Shown: positions 33,233 to 45,534, numbered from the stretch's first letter. The stretch: 64,000 bases of DNA from Aradus depressus (GCA_963662175.1 OY759214.1:78566037-78630036); one strand, 5' to 3'. Notes: generated by a model not told the origin, from the sequence alone. Program-made: numbers and translations.

Positions 33233-33880
33233 TGAATTATCTTCTTACATTGATATATTAATTCACTGAATCTTGATAGACTAGATCGTAACCACGGGAA
33301 TGTGCCAACCACATAATTTCAATATATTCAAAATACCCTTCCATGTCCCGTATATTCTTAAACTCACATAGCTTAATTTATTTAAACTAGATAATAGAAA
33401 TTGTATTAAACATGTCAGAGAAACGAGGACATGGGGTCCGGTTGAAGCGGACATCGCCTCTAAACAATTCCTATTTAAATCTCAACTATCAGTATGCAAC
33501 CTGCACCGCTGACATAAGTCGTTACTAGAAATAAACTATTATTATTTGGCGTTAATGTAATCAATGTGTGTAAACTTTATAAATTCAAAGCCCCTTCAAG
33601 TTTTCACAATCTGTTGGCAGGGTTCGATACTTTAGGGGACAGTACCTGGCGCCAACTTATTAACATGCGCTCGTCACCATAGTGCACGTTTCTTCTTAAA
33701 GGTTCATCAGAACTGGTTCTAAGTATAAGAGAAAGTACACCACTTATGAATTTTATGTTAGAGATTTTTTCATGGCGTACTTAGTAAGTTTTTCGAAATG
33801 TCAACAGATTTTATAGAAAAATGTGCCTTTCATTTATCGCCACAACTTTTATTTGGAGGGATTGATTTTTGATTGTCATA
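33233..33880. other. No recognisable gene
   Basis: No domain recognised; only short frames. Confidence 0.45.
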
Positions 33881-34020
33881 AATATAAGCGGTATCTTGAA
33901 AATGCACTTATCTAATCCTCTCTTTTCTTTGGCCAATTTGGCTAAAAATTAATAGGCATCCTAGAGGATTTTGGATACACATAAAATTTTGTGTAGATAC
34001 AGTTGTTTTGGAGGAGTTAG
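33881..34020 (-). repeat. Dispersed repeat family A, inverse fragment
   Basis: Contains 'tttggccaatttggctaaaa', 'attaataggcatcc' and 'ttttggatacac', as at 13960-14020 and 57740-57810. Confidence 0.4.
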
Positions 34021-34649
34021 TTATCGTTTATTTTTAATAAAAAACTAGCAATAATAAAAACATATTTTAAAATCCGTTGCAATTTATACATTACTTGGAA
34101 CTTCTTCCAATAAAAATGTATTATATCTTTTTTGGGACGTTATAATATTGTTTGTATTAGTCTTAACAGGACTTTCTTTATGGAAATTAAGGGAATATTG
34201 ACACTTGACAATTTAATCAGAAACATTTTTTCTAAGGAAACATTTTTTGATTGGACTATATATATATATTATGTGGTGGGCTGGTGTTTTACACCCAGGG
34301 ATCTAAGCATCCAGTGCTCTTATCCCTTCCCTGGAAGCGCTGGGCTTTCCCCTTATTATATTACCTGTATGTTTATACTACCTGAACCAAGCTCTTCATG
34401 AAGTGCTCAGTCTCCCAGTTTCCTTAATGAACCTGAGAATGCTCTCATAGTCTTCTAAATTAAAACATGTATCAATCTTCTAAATTCCTCGTCCGTTGAT
34501 TGGACTAAGCGTGGTCGTTTAAATCGAGCAAACGTCCAAAAAATGAGATTCAAAGTATCAACTTATTTTATAAAAAATCTTAATTTTCGTCTGAATTCGG
34601 CCAAAATGTAGTGAGATCTATGTTAGCACATGTGATTCCTTCAAATCAT
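34021..34649. other. No recognisable gene
   Basis: AT-rich; a plus-strand frame at 34132-34401 shows no domain. Confidence 0.4.
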
Positions 34650-35012
34650 AATTTCAAGATCTGCCAAAGGAGAGGGGGATTAGGACTCCAGTTTTAATGA
34701 ATGTATTGACACAAAGTTTCATTTGTGAATTCAAAACCCCGTTCTTACGACACAACAATTTTCAGCGATATCTGCTGAAGGGAAGGGGGTTTAGGGAATG
34801 GGGCTAAATTCAAAAACCCTAATAACTGCCAATGTAATGAATTTATCGACATAAAATTTAGTATGAGGATGAGTAGGGAACAGGACCCTATGTAAGTCAA
34901 CTGTTGAATATTAGCGCAGACGATAGACTAGTTTTGGAGGGGGAGCGAAAAGTTAATAGATTATATTCGTTATGGGGAAGTACATTGCCGGTGATACACC
35001 GACTACTTTTCT
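34650..35012 (+). repeat. Dispersed repeat family A, long right-end copy
   Basis: Two subunits ('gaatgtattgacacaaagtt' and 'gaatttatcgacataaaatt'), then 'tagttttggagggggagcga' and the right terminus 'gtacattgccggtgataca' with 'ccgacta'. This is one of the clearest right ends. Confidence 0.65.
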
Positions 35013-35660
35013 ATAGAGGCACACCGTCTAGTTTTGTTTAACTTTATTTAATTGTATTTATCTGTGCTATTTTGTTGCCGTGTGTTTTGTTGCCAGTTAC
35101 GTTAGGGGTCCGCTGTAACTTTAGATACATATGAGTCTGTGTCAGACGTTTGGCAGATGTCACAACTCCAGAAATAGCCAATTGAAGAAGACAAAGCAAC
35201 GAGCCATCTCCTCTAAAACCACTCCATCTTGACTCTCATCTACTGATCAAAGACAACCGTGTTTTTTTGTCCATATCTCGACAGATCTGTAAAGCAAAAC
35301 TGAAAAAAAAAAACCGTTACTTTTCATTCGTTGTTTGAGAACCCAAACAAAGATTATTAGATATGTTACTTACAGATTCTCAGGTCAACGACCTCAAAGA
35401 GATTCTAAGTAAGTTTCAAATCAAATTGATTCAATGAGTAACGTACGAAATATTCATTCAACCAATTCGTGGGACGAGATAAAATCTACCGACCGCTGTG
35501 TAACCCATTTTGCAGATATAAGGGTAATAAAACGTAGAAAATAAAAATACATAAAAAATCGCCCTTCTCTGCTATATATTTTCCAAAAATGTATTCATAG
35601 AAATCAAAATAATCTAAAAGTAAATATTTTCTGGTATAACAAATTAAATAAATAACAGTC
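35013..35660. other. No recognisable gene
   Basis: No domain or repeat boundary recognised. Confidence 0.4.
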
Positions 35661-35836
35661 TGTTTTTTCCGGCATTTTTCCCTGAGGTGACTTTTTTTTT
35701 GACAATATTTCGCAACACTTCCGCGTCCTTTAATCTGATCGCTGAACGAGGCGTTCGTCAGGCGTGAGTGGAAGTGTTCCGAAATATTGTCAAAAAAAAA
35801 AAATCACCTCTGGAAAAAATGCCGGAAAAATCAACA
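35661..35836. mobile_element. Palindromic MITE, ~176 bp
   Basis: Two long arms are inverted repeats: left 'ccggcatttttcc', 'gaggtgactttttttttt', 'gacaatatttcg', 'aacacttcc'; right their complements in reverse order, ending 'aaatgccgg'. The spacer at about 35723-35768 is short, so the transcript would be a near-perfect hairpin. A cassette like this has no protein and would need a transposase in trans. TSD not resolved. Confidence 0.8.
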
Positions 35837-36211
35837 GGGTAAATCCCAGAGAAGTTTAAGAAACACAAATAACAGTCTCTGCCACGAAATAATTTATAAT
35901 GAAAATAAAATCTCACTTCAAAATAATTATACGATTTCAACAAAAAATTCAAATGAGGACCGGTATATACATGGACTCAAATTTTCAATTCAAAATTTCC
36001 TTTTTTGATGACTAGATCGAATTATTATTAATTCAATTTGCATAATTATTTAAACATTTAATTATTATTTTAGTGGCTACACTGTTGGTATGAAATAGGG
36101 AGGTTATAAGTGTGTTTAAGTTCTCCAGTTACGTTTGGACATTGTCATTAAACAAGTATGTTACACCACAAATTGAATAATGTTGTATAGTATTATCTAT
36201 AATTATATATT

Positions 36212-36490
36212 TGGATATTCACCGTTGGGTAGCTTATCTCTTTCCGGTGGACATAGGCTCTATGTATACATCTTCACGTTTTATCAAAAAGGAGCTGAGG
36301 AGGGGTGGTAAAAGTGAAGCAAGTCAGAGGAGAAATGTCGTCCGAACGCCATTCATAATATATGCTGCCTAAATCGTTGAAGATATATCAAAATGATGTA
36401 CGGAGTAATTGTTGGAAATAAAAAGTTCTACAAAAAAGTCCGAGATAACTTATACCTATCTACAACAGATAGCTTTCAATAGCAGTTTTT
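36212..36490 (+). repeat. Dispersed repeat B, copy 1
   Basis: Matches 45247-45534: both share 'gcttatctctttccggtg', 'gtgaagcaagtc', 'tgctgcctaaa'-like and 'acagatag' blocks in the same order, with substantial divergence. Confidence 0.65.
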
Positions 36491-36491
36491 A

Positions 36492-36800
36492 TCACTATAA
36501 ATGTCTACACTTATGTTTGTCTGTATGTTTGGAACAAGTTGACTCCGCCGATTTTGATGAAAATTCATATGTAAAATTCTTAAAACCTTAATTAAATCAT
36601 AGACTATATGGCCTCCCAAATATTTTAACGAAAAGGGGGCGGGGTTAAAATAAAAAAAAAAATGCTCTTTAACAGTTGATCAGATTTTTATGTTATTTCG
36701 CAAATATCATCCTTGTAAGCACGGTTCACCATATACATCTCTACATTTTGAATAGGGGAGGGGTTGCGTAACAGTTGACTTTTTGAGGTAGATGTATTAA
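36492..36800 (+). mobile_element. Diverged Helitron 5' portion
   Basis: A|TCACTATAAATG at 36491-36492 resembles a Helitron start. It is followed by a 'gtttgtctgtatgtttgg' tract, 'ccgattttgatgaaaattca', 'atggcctcccaaatatttta', a G-rich block and 'aacagttgatcagattttta', the same order as the 5' part of Helitrons 1-3 and one satellite-a-like unit. No 3' hairpin found. Confidence 0.45.
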
Positions 36801-37780
36801 ACCAAAAAGTAGCAAATCAAATTTCGAACGTTTGATCATATGGATATTAGGCGTAAGTATTTATTGGGGACGGAGGAGGCGCTGCTTATTTGGGTTTCGA
36901 GTTATGACTTCTACATTTAGCAGAAAATAATTTTAAAGATCTTACATATACCAAATATATACACTTATGCTCAAATTTACTTATGGTTTTTATCGATTGT
37001 AAATTGTCTAATAAAAAATAATAGTAGGTTATTACTTTAAGTTAAATGCTTTTAGAAATAAGTTGACATTTTCAAAGGTTTGAGACGGCACAAAGGCCAA
37101 CCAAAACCTTGCTTGGCCACTGGTCTGATGGATAATTCAGAGTTGGTCAATAAGAAGTGTAAGGAAGGGAAAGAAGGAGATAGAGACTGGTGTAATTGAG
37201 GAAGGCAAGCTAACAATGGTCGAACTGGTTATAGCGGAGTGATCTCGCCATATAAGGAGTCCCATTCAGGAACCTACCCACGCTCCTCAATGGACTCTTT
37301 CACCTCTTCTCTCTCCTCTCTTCTCTCATACTACACTCCGCCTCATTCAGTTCATATCTTACCCATCACTCCTCACTCTCCTTATTATATGTTTCGCTTG
37401 GATCCAATCCTTTATCGTGGAATTGACTCTCGGAACGTCGGTCGTTTACTCGCCATGGGGAAGAATCATGCATTATAGGCAATCCTTCGTTAACGACCTA
37501 TCGCCAGTGTCCGCCCTCAACGCCCCTAAAATGACTTAAATGGTGGTCACACTCAGGAGAGGACTGTTAAATTCATAGCATTACCATGCCATCAATGTTT
37601 CTCGTTGTTCCACCGAGCACCTTGGCCACGATGACCTACGCTGTTTAGTGGAAGAATCTATTGATGATGAACTTCTGATGGCCGCTTCCAAGCTATTCTG
37701 CCATTGAGAGAGACGCCAGCCAACTTGAGAGCGTCGCCCTTATATCGCCAACATGTTCAGGCAAGAGTACCTGCTCCCAA
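36801..37780. other. No recognisable gene
   Basis: 37239-37478 is an open frame of mixed composition with no domain I recognise. Confidence 0.4.
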
Positions 37781-38336
37781 ATGAGACGATCCGCCGGAGA
37801 AAATAAGAATCTGTTTCTTCCAGGTTCAAAACTCCAGAGGAAATTTGATAATTATTCAACAAGTATAATTGAGGCTTGGTATAGTGATGAAAGAATACCT
37901 CGGGAAGAAAGAGAAGAAGAAGAAGAAGACTCAGGAGAAGGTGACTGGAATAGGAATTTTCAACTGGGATGGTGAGATGAAGCAGAAGTGTGAAAGAACA
38001 TTAAGAAATTATCTGCAACATCTATGAGTAAAAAGACATCACTATTTCCATGGGATTTCTGAATTTAAACCCTCGGAAGTGACGATGATTTGGTTATAGA
38101 AAATTTTTAATCTTCAATTGAGCAGCATCCAAAATGGGAGGCTTTGCAATTTCACAAACTCAGTAGTCCTTCTGATCAAAGAGGATTCCCTTTCGACAAT
38201 TTAGCTATAGAGGTGGAGAATTACTTGAAAGAAGGATGGGAACTACAGAACTTTTTCTCTTTTTATTTTATCTTTGCTCTGGATCTTGTACATTGTTTTT
38301 CATTCAGTTAAATAAAAAAAAAAAAAAAAAAAAAAA
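37781..38336 (+). other. Unassigned segment ending in a poly(A) tract
   Basis: A 64-codon frame (37781-37975) has an acidic EREEREEEEED-like stretch and no known domain. Downstream, an A-run of more than 20 bases follows 'gttaaataaaaaa' at about 38308, where AATAAA abuts the run. That arrangement fits the 3' end of a retroposed transcript or LINE on the plus strand. I cannot identify the parent. Confidence 0.3.
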
Positions 38337-39108
38337 TGAACGAAAGAAGAGAAAATGCGAAGGGAATAAAATAAGAGTAGTTTCTTTATTGAGGAACACG
38401 GAGGAAGGGGAGTAGTGTTTGTTAACCAGCCGTTCGGAGTCACTCATCTTGAGTCTGTCTCCAGCCTCCCAATGAGCTTTTTGTTAACTCGCTCAGTGTT
38501 AATCACTTGTATCGATAGAAGAACTCCGATCCCGATTATCTAATTAGAATCGATCTATATTCATTCCTCTTCTTAGCAGCGGAAGGGTTCTTTCGATGTT
38601 CCATATATGTAAGATTTTCTTTCTTATTTTTTGGAACCTACATCTGAAAGGGAAAATTAACACAAAAGAAACTAGGTATTTCTTTTTCAGTTTGTTCATT
38701 CAGGGGTTGCACCAAATTATAACAAACTTAATGAGAAAGAAAATGAAAAAAAAAAAAAACTAAATGAAAATTTAACCTTGAACGGAGAAACAACGCTATA
38801 GTTGTTTTGTGTTGCGGGCAAATCTACACCCAGGGTCATTGTTGCCCCAATTAACGAAGAATGTTAATATTTGGGAATAATATTAAGAGTAAAAAGAAAT
38901 AAACTAAACTAAGAATAAAAATTATTATTTATTAAGTTAATAAACAATATAAAAACTAAATAAATAAACTAGGAAATAAAGAGAATCATAATTTAAAAAA
39001 ACAAAAAATGGTAGAGGCAGCTCTTCAACCTAAATGACCCACACTCCAATGAACCTCATGAATGTAATCATAAGGGGAAGGGTCGTCGTCTAAACCAGCC
39101 ATGAACTG
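38337..39108. other. AT-rich, no recognisable gene
   Basis: No domain recognised; A-rich at 38740-38760 and 38880-39010. Confidence 0.4.
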
Positions 39109-39330
39109 GGGGCAGAGGGCGATGCTTTCTTAGTGAGCAATGGGGGCAGAGGGCAATGCTTTCTTTGTGGGCAATGGGGGCAGAGGGCAATGCTTTCTTT
39201 GTGGGCAATGGGGGCAAAGGGCAATGCTTTCTTTGTGGGCAATGGGGGCAAAGGACAATGCTTTCTTTGTGGGCAATGGGGGCAGAGGGCAATGCTTTGT
39301 CTGTGGGCAGAGGGCAATGCTTTCTTTGTT
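39109..39330 (-). repeat. Minisatellite, 34 bp x ~6
   Basis: Units with 'gcaatgctttctttgtgggc' repeat every 34 bp (for example 39154 and 39188). Since 34 is not a multiple of three, each unit shifts frame, yet no stop occurs, so several frames on both strands are open at once. It lies just downstream (minus sense) of the RNase H fragment, so it is probably LINE 3' sequence. Confidence 0.9.
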
Positions 39331-39349
39331 TAGTGTATTTGGAGGTAGT

Positions 39350-39690
39350 CGACAGGTAGATGCTGCAGTGCGATCTGCAGGTCCAGCAGGTGGGTGGGAA
39401 GTCCGCCTTTCGTCTGTTCTCTCTAGAGCTCCACTTCCAGAGGTTCACATTGGGTTTGAACTCTCTCAGTTTGTTGTCTGCGGTCTGGATCCAAATGTTG
39501 AGAATCGACGTCCTGATCCATCTTTTCAGATCGGTCCAAGGTTCATCGCTCGCTTTGCCTCCTTATCAATCTGTTTGTTTCCATGGATCCCGCAATGCCC
39601 TGGGACCCAAAAGAAAACTAGCTTCACGCTGGATCTCCAGAGCCTGTATCTCTCGCTCTCCCGACCTCAAATTCTGTATCGGAAGCGATT
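39350..39690 (-). pseudogene. LINE RNase H domain fragment, broken
   Basis: Minus-strand translation of about 39546-39617 reads FFWVPGHCGIHGNKQIDKEA, the conserved end of the RNase H domain of insect LINEs (WVPGHxGIxGNExAD-like; here the usual acidic residue is replaced by K-Q-I-D). Both flanks are interrupted by stops and frame changes. RNase H removes the RNA strand during target-primed reverse transcription in LINEs that have it. No RT domain is attached; the RT at 40.5-41.9 kb lies upstream in the same orientation, but a zinc-knuckle remnant sits between them, so they are probably two elements. Confidence 0.7.
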
Positions 39691-40155
39691 AATTAAACTT
39701 ATTTTATGTTCTATAAATCCTGTTTCTACTTTGGCATACATTAGTGTTGTTGCTTTATCATGAAAGGCTAACGATAAGAATAAAAAATACATATTACATT
39801 TATTTAATATATTTGAAAACAATGAAGACATTTCCTCTAGCCCTAAAAGAAATAAAATAAAAGAAGAAGGTGCATACATGGCTTCCGTTCCTCAGTTCAA
39901 CGCCACGCTCCTCAACTCGTTCCCTCACTCTTCTTCCCTGTTTTCCTTCAAATCCTCTCTGTTCCAATTCCTCTTCAATAAGCAATTCTCTTCCTCTGAT
40001 TAGCCTATCATTCCCCTCCCCTGTTTTTTCCTACATTCTAACATACATTTTTATTATCTCTGTATGTATTTTATTTCTTTATTCATTTCATTTTAATATT
40101 AGGTAAATTTTTCTTAAATTAATGTTATTACAAACCGACTGGGTATCCTCTCTTT
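39691..40155. other. No recognisable gene
   Basis: A minus-strand frame at 39800-39985 has an Arg/Glu-rich stretch but no domain I recognise. Confidence 0.35.
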
Positions 40156-40347
40156 TCATGTATTATCATGTATCTCCTCTCGGCTTTTTTTGTATTTTAT
40201 ACAATACAGATATATTACATAACACAAAGAGGGACAATAGAACAAAAAGTGTACAAGGTCGTCCTGTTCGTCTAAGCTACAGAGAGAGCCTGCAGACACT
40301 TTCAGGACAAAATTCATATCTAAAGCCTCCAAGTAGTATCCTAACAT
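40156..40347 (-). pseudogene. LINE C-terminal zinc-knuckle-like remnant
   Basis: Minus-strand frame with LCSLDEQDDLVHFLFYCPSL, close to the C-x2-C...H-x4-C motif at the end of LINE pol proteins (the second Cys is lost). It lies about 190 bp beyond the RT/thumb frames in the same orientation, which fits one LINE reading right to left. Confidence 0.5.
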
Positions 40348-40532
40348 TTCTACTGCTAATATGAAGTCGTATTTGTACTAGCATTCGGAGCTTTGTCATA
40401 TGGCAGTTTATTTAAAGATAGTTTTCTTGAGACCCTAATGCACTGACCAATCGGTAGAGGGAATTATATTTAGAATTTAATATGATATTTATATTCTGAC
40501 CTACCAGATGATTCTTCATGGCTGCTACCAAA

Positions 40533-41870
40533 TCACCGGAGAATCCGGAGGGGCCGGCCATCAGAAATAGAGGAACTGTCCAGAAGGTGGTCAGCCCCGA
40601 TCAAGGCCAGGTAAAACCTGAGTTGGGTGACCCAGTTGAAGGACAAAACAAAGTTTTTGCCAAGTTGAGCGAGGCGAAGGTAGCAGAGACTGGGGAGACG
40701 GTCCTCAGACATGGCCAGGAGTTGCTGCCACCAGCCTAGGGGCGAAGAGAATGGCACACCCAGATGTGTGAAACTATTTACCAGGTCCAACTTAGTCTGT
40801 TGGTAATAGAGCCCCCAATCTTCCCGCTTTACGAAAAGGAAGTAAGAAAGTTTTGTCGGTGGTAACAGTTGAAGAGTTGGTCTGATAGTACTCGTTCAGA
40901 AGATCCAAATTACGCTGGGCCTCGCTCCAGGAGGAAGACAAGATAACGAGGTCATCCGCATAAAGGTGGACAACCAAGTCCCTACTGCTGTCAATGTTAA
41001 CTCCCTTTGCACCGTCACAAATAATTGAACAATGTCTGAAATAAATAGAGCAACAAGAAGAGGACTCAGAATTTCTCCCTGCAGAACTCCCTCAGATATT
41101 TGTATCTCTCCTGATGTTTCGGCGCCCTCTGAGATAACCAAAGTAGCATTATCATACAAATTTTTCAACAGTCTCAGTATTTTCCCGCTTATACCCAACT
41201 GATGTAATTCACTCCACAGGTTGTTATGGGAGACCGAATCGAAAGCACTCTTGAAATCAACAAAAATCCCTACCACTTTTCATTTCTCTAGTCTCAGTTG
41301 GATGTTGACTGCGGCTGCCATGGTGAACACGGCGTCTTGACACCCCCTCCCACTCCTGAATCCCATCTGCTCCTCGGGAATAACACCATTCTCATCCGCC
41401 CATTTAACTAACCTATTATTAACAATAGACGTAAATAATTTAGTAATAGAATTAAATATTGTAAGCCCTCTATAATTACCAGGATCAGTTGTTTCACCTT
41501 TTTATGAAGCATTTTCAACTTAACTTTACACCACTTATCGGGGAATTCCTCATTATGTTAGATGTTATTAAACAAATTTAGTAGGAAGTGGGTCCCCAAG
41601 AAGAGTCGAAATACTTAAAGCACTAATTAGGTACTAAATTCAGACCGGCTGCTTTGTTATTTTTGCATTGTTTCCTATACTTGGTAACAGCTTTTCTAAA
41701 GAGATGTGGGTGAAGGTGGCTGAACAACAAACTGTTATTACAAAGCTTCGGAGGCAGGATAGAGACATAAAATGTTTCCCATTGTTGAACAGAAATTGGA
41801 TAATTAGTTGTTTTGTTCTTTCTAAATTTTTTGGTAGTTGGCCAGAATTCCGAGGAGAATTCTAGTAACG
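40533..41870 (-). pseudogene. LINE reverse transcriptase, frameshifted
   Basis: Minus-strand pieces appear in the order of a LINE RT. About 41870-41520: linker with 'NNKAAGLNLVPN'. About 41510-41280: 'DPGNYRGLTIFN' and 'PEEQMGFRSGRG'. 41276-41030: 'FVDFKSAFDSV' (first catalytic Asp) and 'GVLQGEILSPLL'. 40977-40792: 'YADDLVIL', the catalytic motif, at about 40951-40962. 40790-40533: thumb-like segment. The pieces are in different frames with stops near 41280 and 41515, so the protein is dead although the catalytic residues survive. No endonuclease domain is visible further upstream. The clade was not determined. Confidence 0.85.
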
Positions 41871-42990
41871 AAGTTACACTTCAAAGTATATCTATTCACT
41901 AAGTACAGTTATAGTTTTGAGGAGGATGCAGCGTTTCCCCCCTCCAAAAAGCAAACAAAAAATTGTAACATTCTTTACTGCGACTGCGCATACCTGTGCG
42001 CACCTTTCAATTTTGATTCTTTAATCTTTCACTTTAATTATACTACACATTAATACAACATATTTATAATCCGTTGGTATTTCAATTAATGCATTTTTTT
42101 TTTTTTTTTTTTTAGTGCAAATCTTTAAATTTACTTATTGTGCATCGTATAAGTGTACTTATTGTGTTAAATTTATTAGGTATCGCATTAAATGTACATA
42201 ATACAATGAAAAAAAAAAAACAAGTGAAGATAGAGATAAAAATGGAAGTATTGATTTTTGTTTTATAGCCGTTATTCTATTCTTCACTTCCGAAAACAAT
42301 TTTCCGCATTTACTTTAGTTATCATAAGGATTAACCTATAATATAATATAAGCAAATTAAGCAATTGTTTAGGGCATCACGTCTCTGGGGCACCAAGTCC
42401 GCAATGCTAATTTTGAAATAGTTATTTTAATGGTTAATTATTTCTCAATTTTTATTTTTTAGTAAATCTGCTATCATTTAAAATTAAAAACGGAACTAAT
42501 ATGTTAAATATAAAAACATTTATAGGTCGCATCATTTTTTTCATACCCTGCCGTAAACTTCGGATGGAAGAGCAAATATCAAATCCTGTTTTAATAAATT
42601 AATTTTGAATAAATTGATTTTCTTATTTTCTCGCTTTATTAATTTTGTCTTCGTTTTGTTCAATCGAGCTTTATATTGAACTTGCCAACATAAGTAACAA
42701 GTTAATGATATCAATACTGAGGCGGGGACACCATAAGCTCAGAATGCTTAGGGCATCGAATAATCTTAATCCGCCACTGCATAAGCCCATTGTGTCATGC
42801 GTTACACATGAAAATTATGTTCCATCAGATTCAAATGTACAAAACACTTAATTTATCAATAAGTTAATCTATATCATATTTATAATAATATCTTTAAGAC
42901 AATATCTATATGTTAATAAATTAATTTAACTACCAACATATTATTATATGTTAGATTAAAAAAATTTCCTGAATTATTAAATTATTTCCT
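41871..42990. other. AT-rich, no recognisable gene
   Basis: Contains a T-run (42091-42113) and an A-run (42210-42221) but no domain or clear repeat boundary. Confidence 0.45.
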
Positions 42991-42995
42991 GCGGA

Positions 42996-43068
42996 CCATG
43001 GTAGCCGTGCGGGATAGAGCGTAGGGCTTGAGTCGCATGGTGTCACCATGGTTTCCGGGCTTCAGGAA
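42996..43068 (+). mobile_element. SINE family 2, head-only fragment
   Basis: 'ccatggtagccgtgcgggat', 'agagcgtagggctt' and 'ggtttccgggctt' correspond to the tRNA-like head of family 2; the body is missing. Confidence 0.6.
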
Positions 43069-43650
43069 GCTTCGTTCCAACAAAAATTACTTTTAATTCA
43101 ACCTTTGAGTTGGTACTTGGTGACGAAAAGAAGAGAGCTTAAGACGTGAACTATACTACATCAAGTTATTAGTAGCAAGGATATAAGCCGGTTGGATACC
43201 TGTTTTAAATATAAACAAGAACTACTCGAACAGAGAAGCCATGAGACAGAAGAACCGTACAAGTCGTTATTTTCAGTTTAACTGGGTCTATTTCCGAGAT
43301 GTCACTTTATCGTTTAGAGTTACAGACTATCTCGGCTGGTCTCACCCAGAGTCAATCTTCTAATAGGAACAACAAGGAACAGAAATTTGATCAACTGACC
43401 ACGAACTATTAAAAAACTCAATTTTATTGAAATTATTTGAAATAAATGAATTGTACTTCTTTAATATTATTTATCGTCATTAAATGTGCTGTAATCATCA
43501 TAGTTGTACAAATTTCAACTTCTAAGTTGAAAAACGCTGCCATACTTCTTCAGATACATGCGAAGTATAGGAAAAGTTATGGGATCGGTAAGAAATTCGA
43601 TGTTTTTTCAGCGGTTACTCCCGATATAAAGAATGTATCCAGAACCTTCT
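43069..43650. other. No recognisable gene
   Basis: No domain recognised. Confidence 0.4.
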
Positions 43651-43923
43651 AAGGACGACATCGCCTACTAACAGAACGCTCTGGTGGACATGAGCCCGAC
43701 TTTACAGTGAGGTCCTACATTTTGACTATCTATTTTATTCACCTAGAATCTTTAACGAGTACCTACCTGACATCCCACAACATCGGACCCATCGCTTAAA
43801 GTTCCATCCGAAGGAGGGCGTGCTCAACTTTTTTTTCACCTCCCAGCTAAGAAACGTAACCCACGATCTTGAACTCAGTAAGCAAGCACGCATACCACTG
43901 AGCTACCGGCACCTTCCAGTAAC
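43651..43923 (-). mobile_element. SINE family 1 copy, diverged, minus strand
   Basis: On the minus strand: head 'ggtgccggtagctcagtggt', a B-box region shortened by a deletion, body with 'atgggtccgatg' and the 3' 'agcgttctgttagtaggcga'. No TTAGG tail. Confidence 0.75.
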
Positions 43924-43997
43924 TTATATATAGTGACCAACGAAGCCTCAAATAAAAAAATTGCAGAGTACTATTAAAAATAAAGTGAAATTAAAGA

Positions 43998-44200
43998 CCG
44001 CGGTGGCCGTGTGAGTTAGAGCATAGGGCTTTGCTTGCATTGACTCACCACGATTGCGGGTTCGAATCCTATCACAAATAGAGTTTCATTTCATAGATAA
44101 AATGCTCTCCGGGGTCAATGGATGTTGTGTAAATAACCTATAACCTCAGTATAGAGCCATGACTAATATGCATTTGTCCTATAAGGCCAGGAAAAAGTAA
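43998..44200 (+). mobile_element. SINE family 2 copy, plus strand
   Basis: 'accgcggtggccgtgtgagt', 'gagcatagggcttt', B-box 'gcgggttcgaatcctatc', 'gagtttcatttcatagataa', 'ggtcaatggatgttgtgtaa' and 'atgactaatatgcatttgtc' appear in family order. No clear A-tail. Confidence 0.75.
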
Positions 44201-44971
44201 AATTACCTGAAATTGATTTCATAAAGTTGAAATTTAGTTATGTATTTTTGTAAATTATATCTGAATTAAGATTTGAAAACTGTAGACAATTTCAAGCAAA
44301 AAAAAAAAAAAATGTCTGGCGCCCCGTGCGCCGCCTCAATAGAAGGGGGCCTCGAGATCTTCAGAGTGATATATTTCATATCGTCTAGTGAGTGTCACAC
44401 CGATATTTCATCGTCTATGCACTATTAAATATTCTATTGACTATATAGGTACTTACGGTATTTGCCCCAGAATCTGAAACCGTACGTCCGATGAAACTCA
44501 CATCACGGAGATGGCAGACTGTGTGAATACTCGAAACCACAGTGTGAAAAAAATACAGACATAACTAAAGGAACAAATAAATTCAACAAATGTTTAGTGT
44601 CTACGTGAGATGAATAAATAAAATGGAAAACGTGACAATTAACAAAAATAGACAGACAAAAACAAGATTTTTTATATTTTAGACAATGGTGGCAAGTGAT
44701 TAACTAAAATTATTTCTAACTATGAAGATTACCTACTTATTTACCATAAATTATGTAATGTAATTTTCGAACATTTTTAATCCTCCCCCTCCCCACTGCC
44801 ACAAGTGTCTGACCTCCTACTTCCCTACTTCCCACCCCACCCATGACGTCACATTCGCTTTTTTCGGTCCCAGCTATACAAAATATATAAATAAATATAT
44901 AATATACAAAAAAAAAAAAGGGCGGAGAAGCCCTGCGCCATAATTATAATATATACTAATATATTTAGTTA

Positions 44972-45150
44972 TTATGGCTCATGCCCGGGCTTTAACTACA
45001 AGGTCATATCCCCTACTACCAGAGCGCTCTTTAGTCACTCTGATTACTCTGATGATCTAGGGTAGGGATCTTTTACGAGTACCTGTCATCATACAGGCTC
45101 GGGACCATCGCTTAACGTCCCATCCGAAAGACGGCGTGCTCAAGGTATTT
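44972..45150 (-). mobile_element. SINE family 1, 3' fragment with internal deletion
   Basis: Plus-strand order 'ctcatgcccgggctttaact', 'tactaccagagcgctc', 'cgagtacctgtcatc' and 'atcgcttaacgtcccatccg'. The segment between the 3' region and the 'ctaggg' block is shortened and the head is absent. Confidence 0.75.
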
Positions 45151-45246
45151 GACCAAATTAAAAAACCTAAAAACCTATAAAAATAGAGAAAGTTTTTTGT
45201 TTGTATATTTGAGGTAATCTCTGAAACTAATTAAACGATTTGGATA

Positions 45247-45534
45247 ATTCTTTCACCGTTGGGAAGCTTATCTCTTTCCGGTGAACATAGGCTAAACATC
45301 GTCACTTTCATAAGAAGGGAGCTGAGCAGTGATGTTAAAGTGAAGCAAGTCGGAGGAGAAACGGCAGTTCGGGCGCCATATATTGCATACGCTGCCTAAA
45401 CTGTTAAATATAATATATTATATCCAAATGATGTATGGAGGAATTGTTCGAAACAAAAAAACATAACGTTCTATAAAAAAGTTCGCGGCTGCATATACCT
45501 ATCTATAACAGATAGCCTTCAATAAGAGTTTTTA
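45247..45534 (+). repeat. Dispersed repeat B, copy 2
   Basis: Counterpart of 36212-36490. Confidence 0.65.

Noticed and set aside
39350..41870. RNase H (39.5 kb) and RT (40.5-41.9 kb) as parts of one LINE
   Set aside because: A zinc-knuckle remnant lies between them in the same orientation; in LINEs with RNase H the knuckle follows RNase H, so two elements are more likely. Not excluded.
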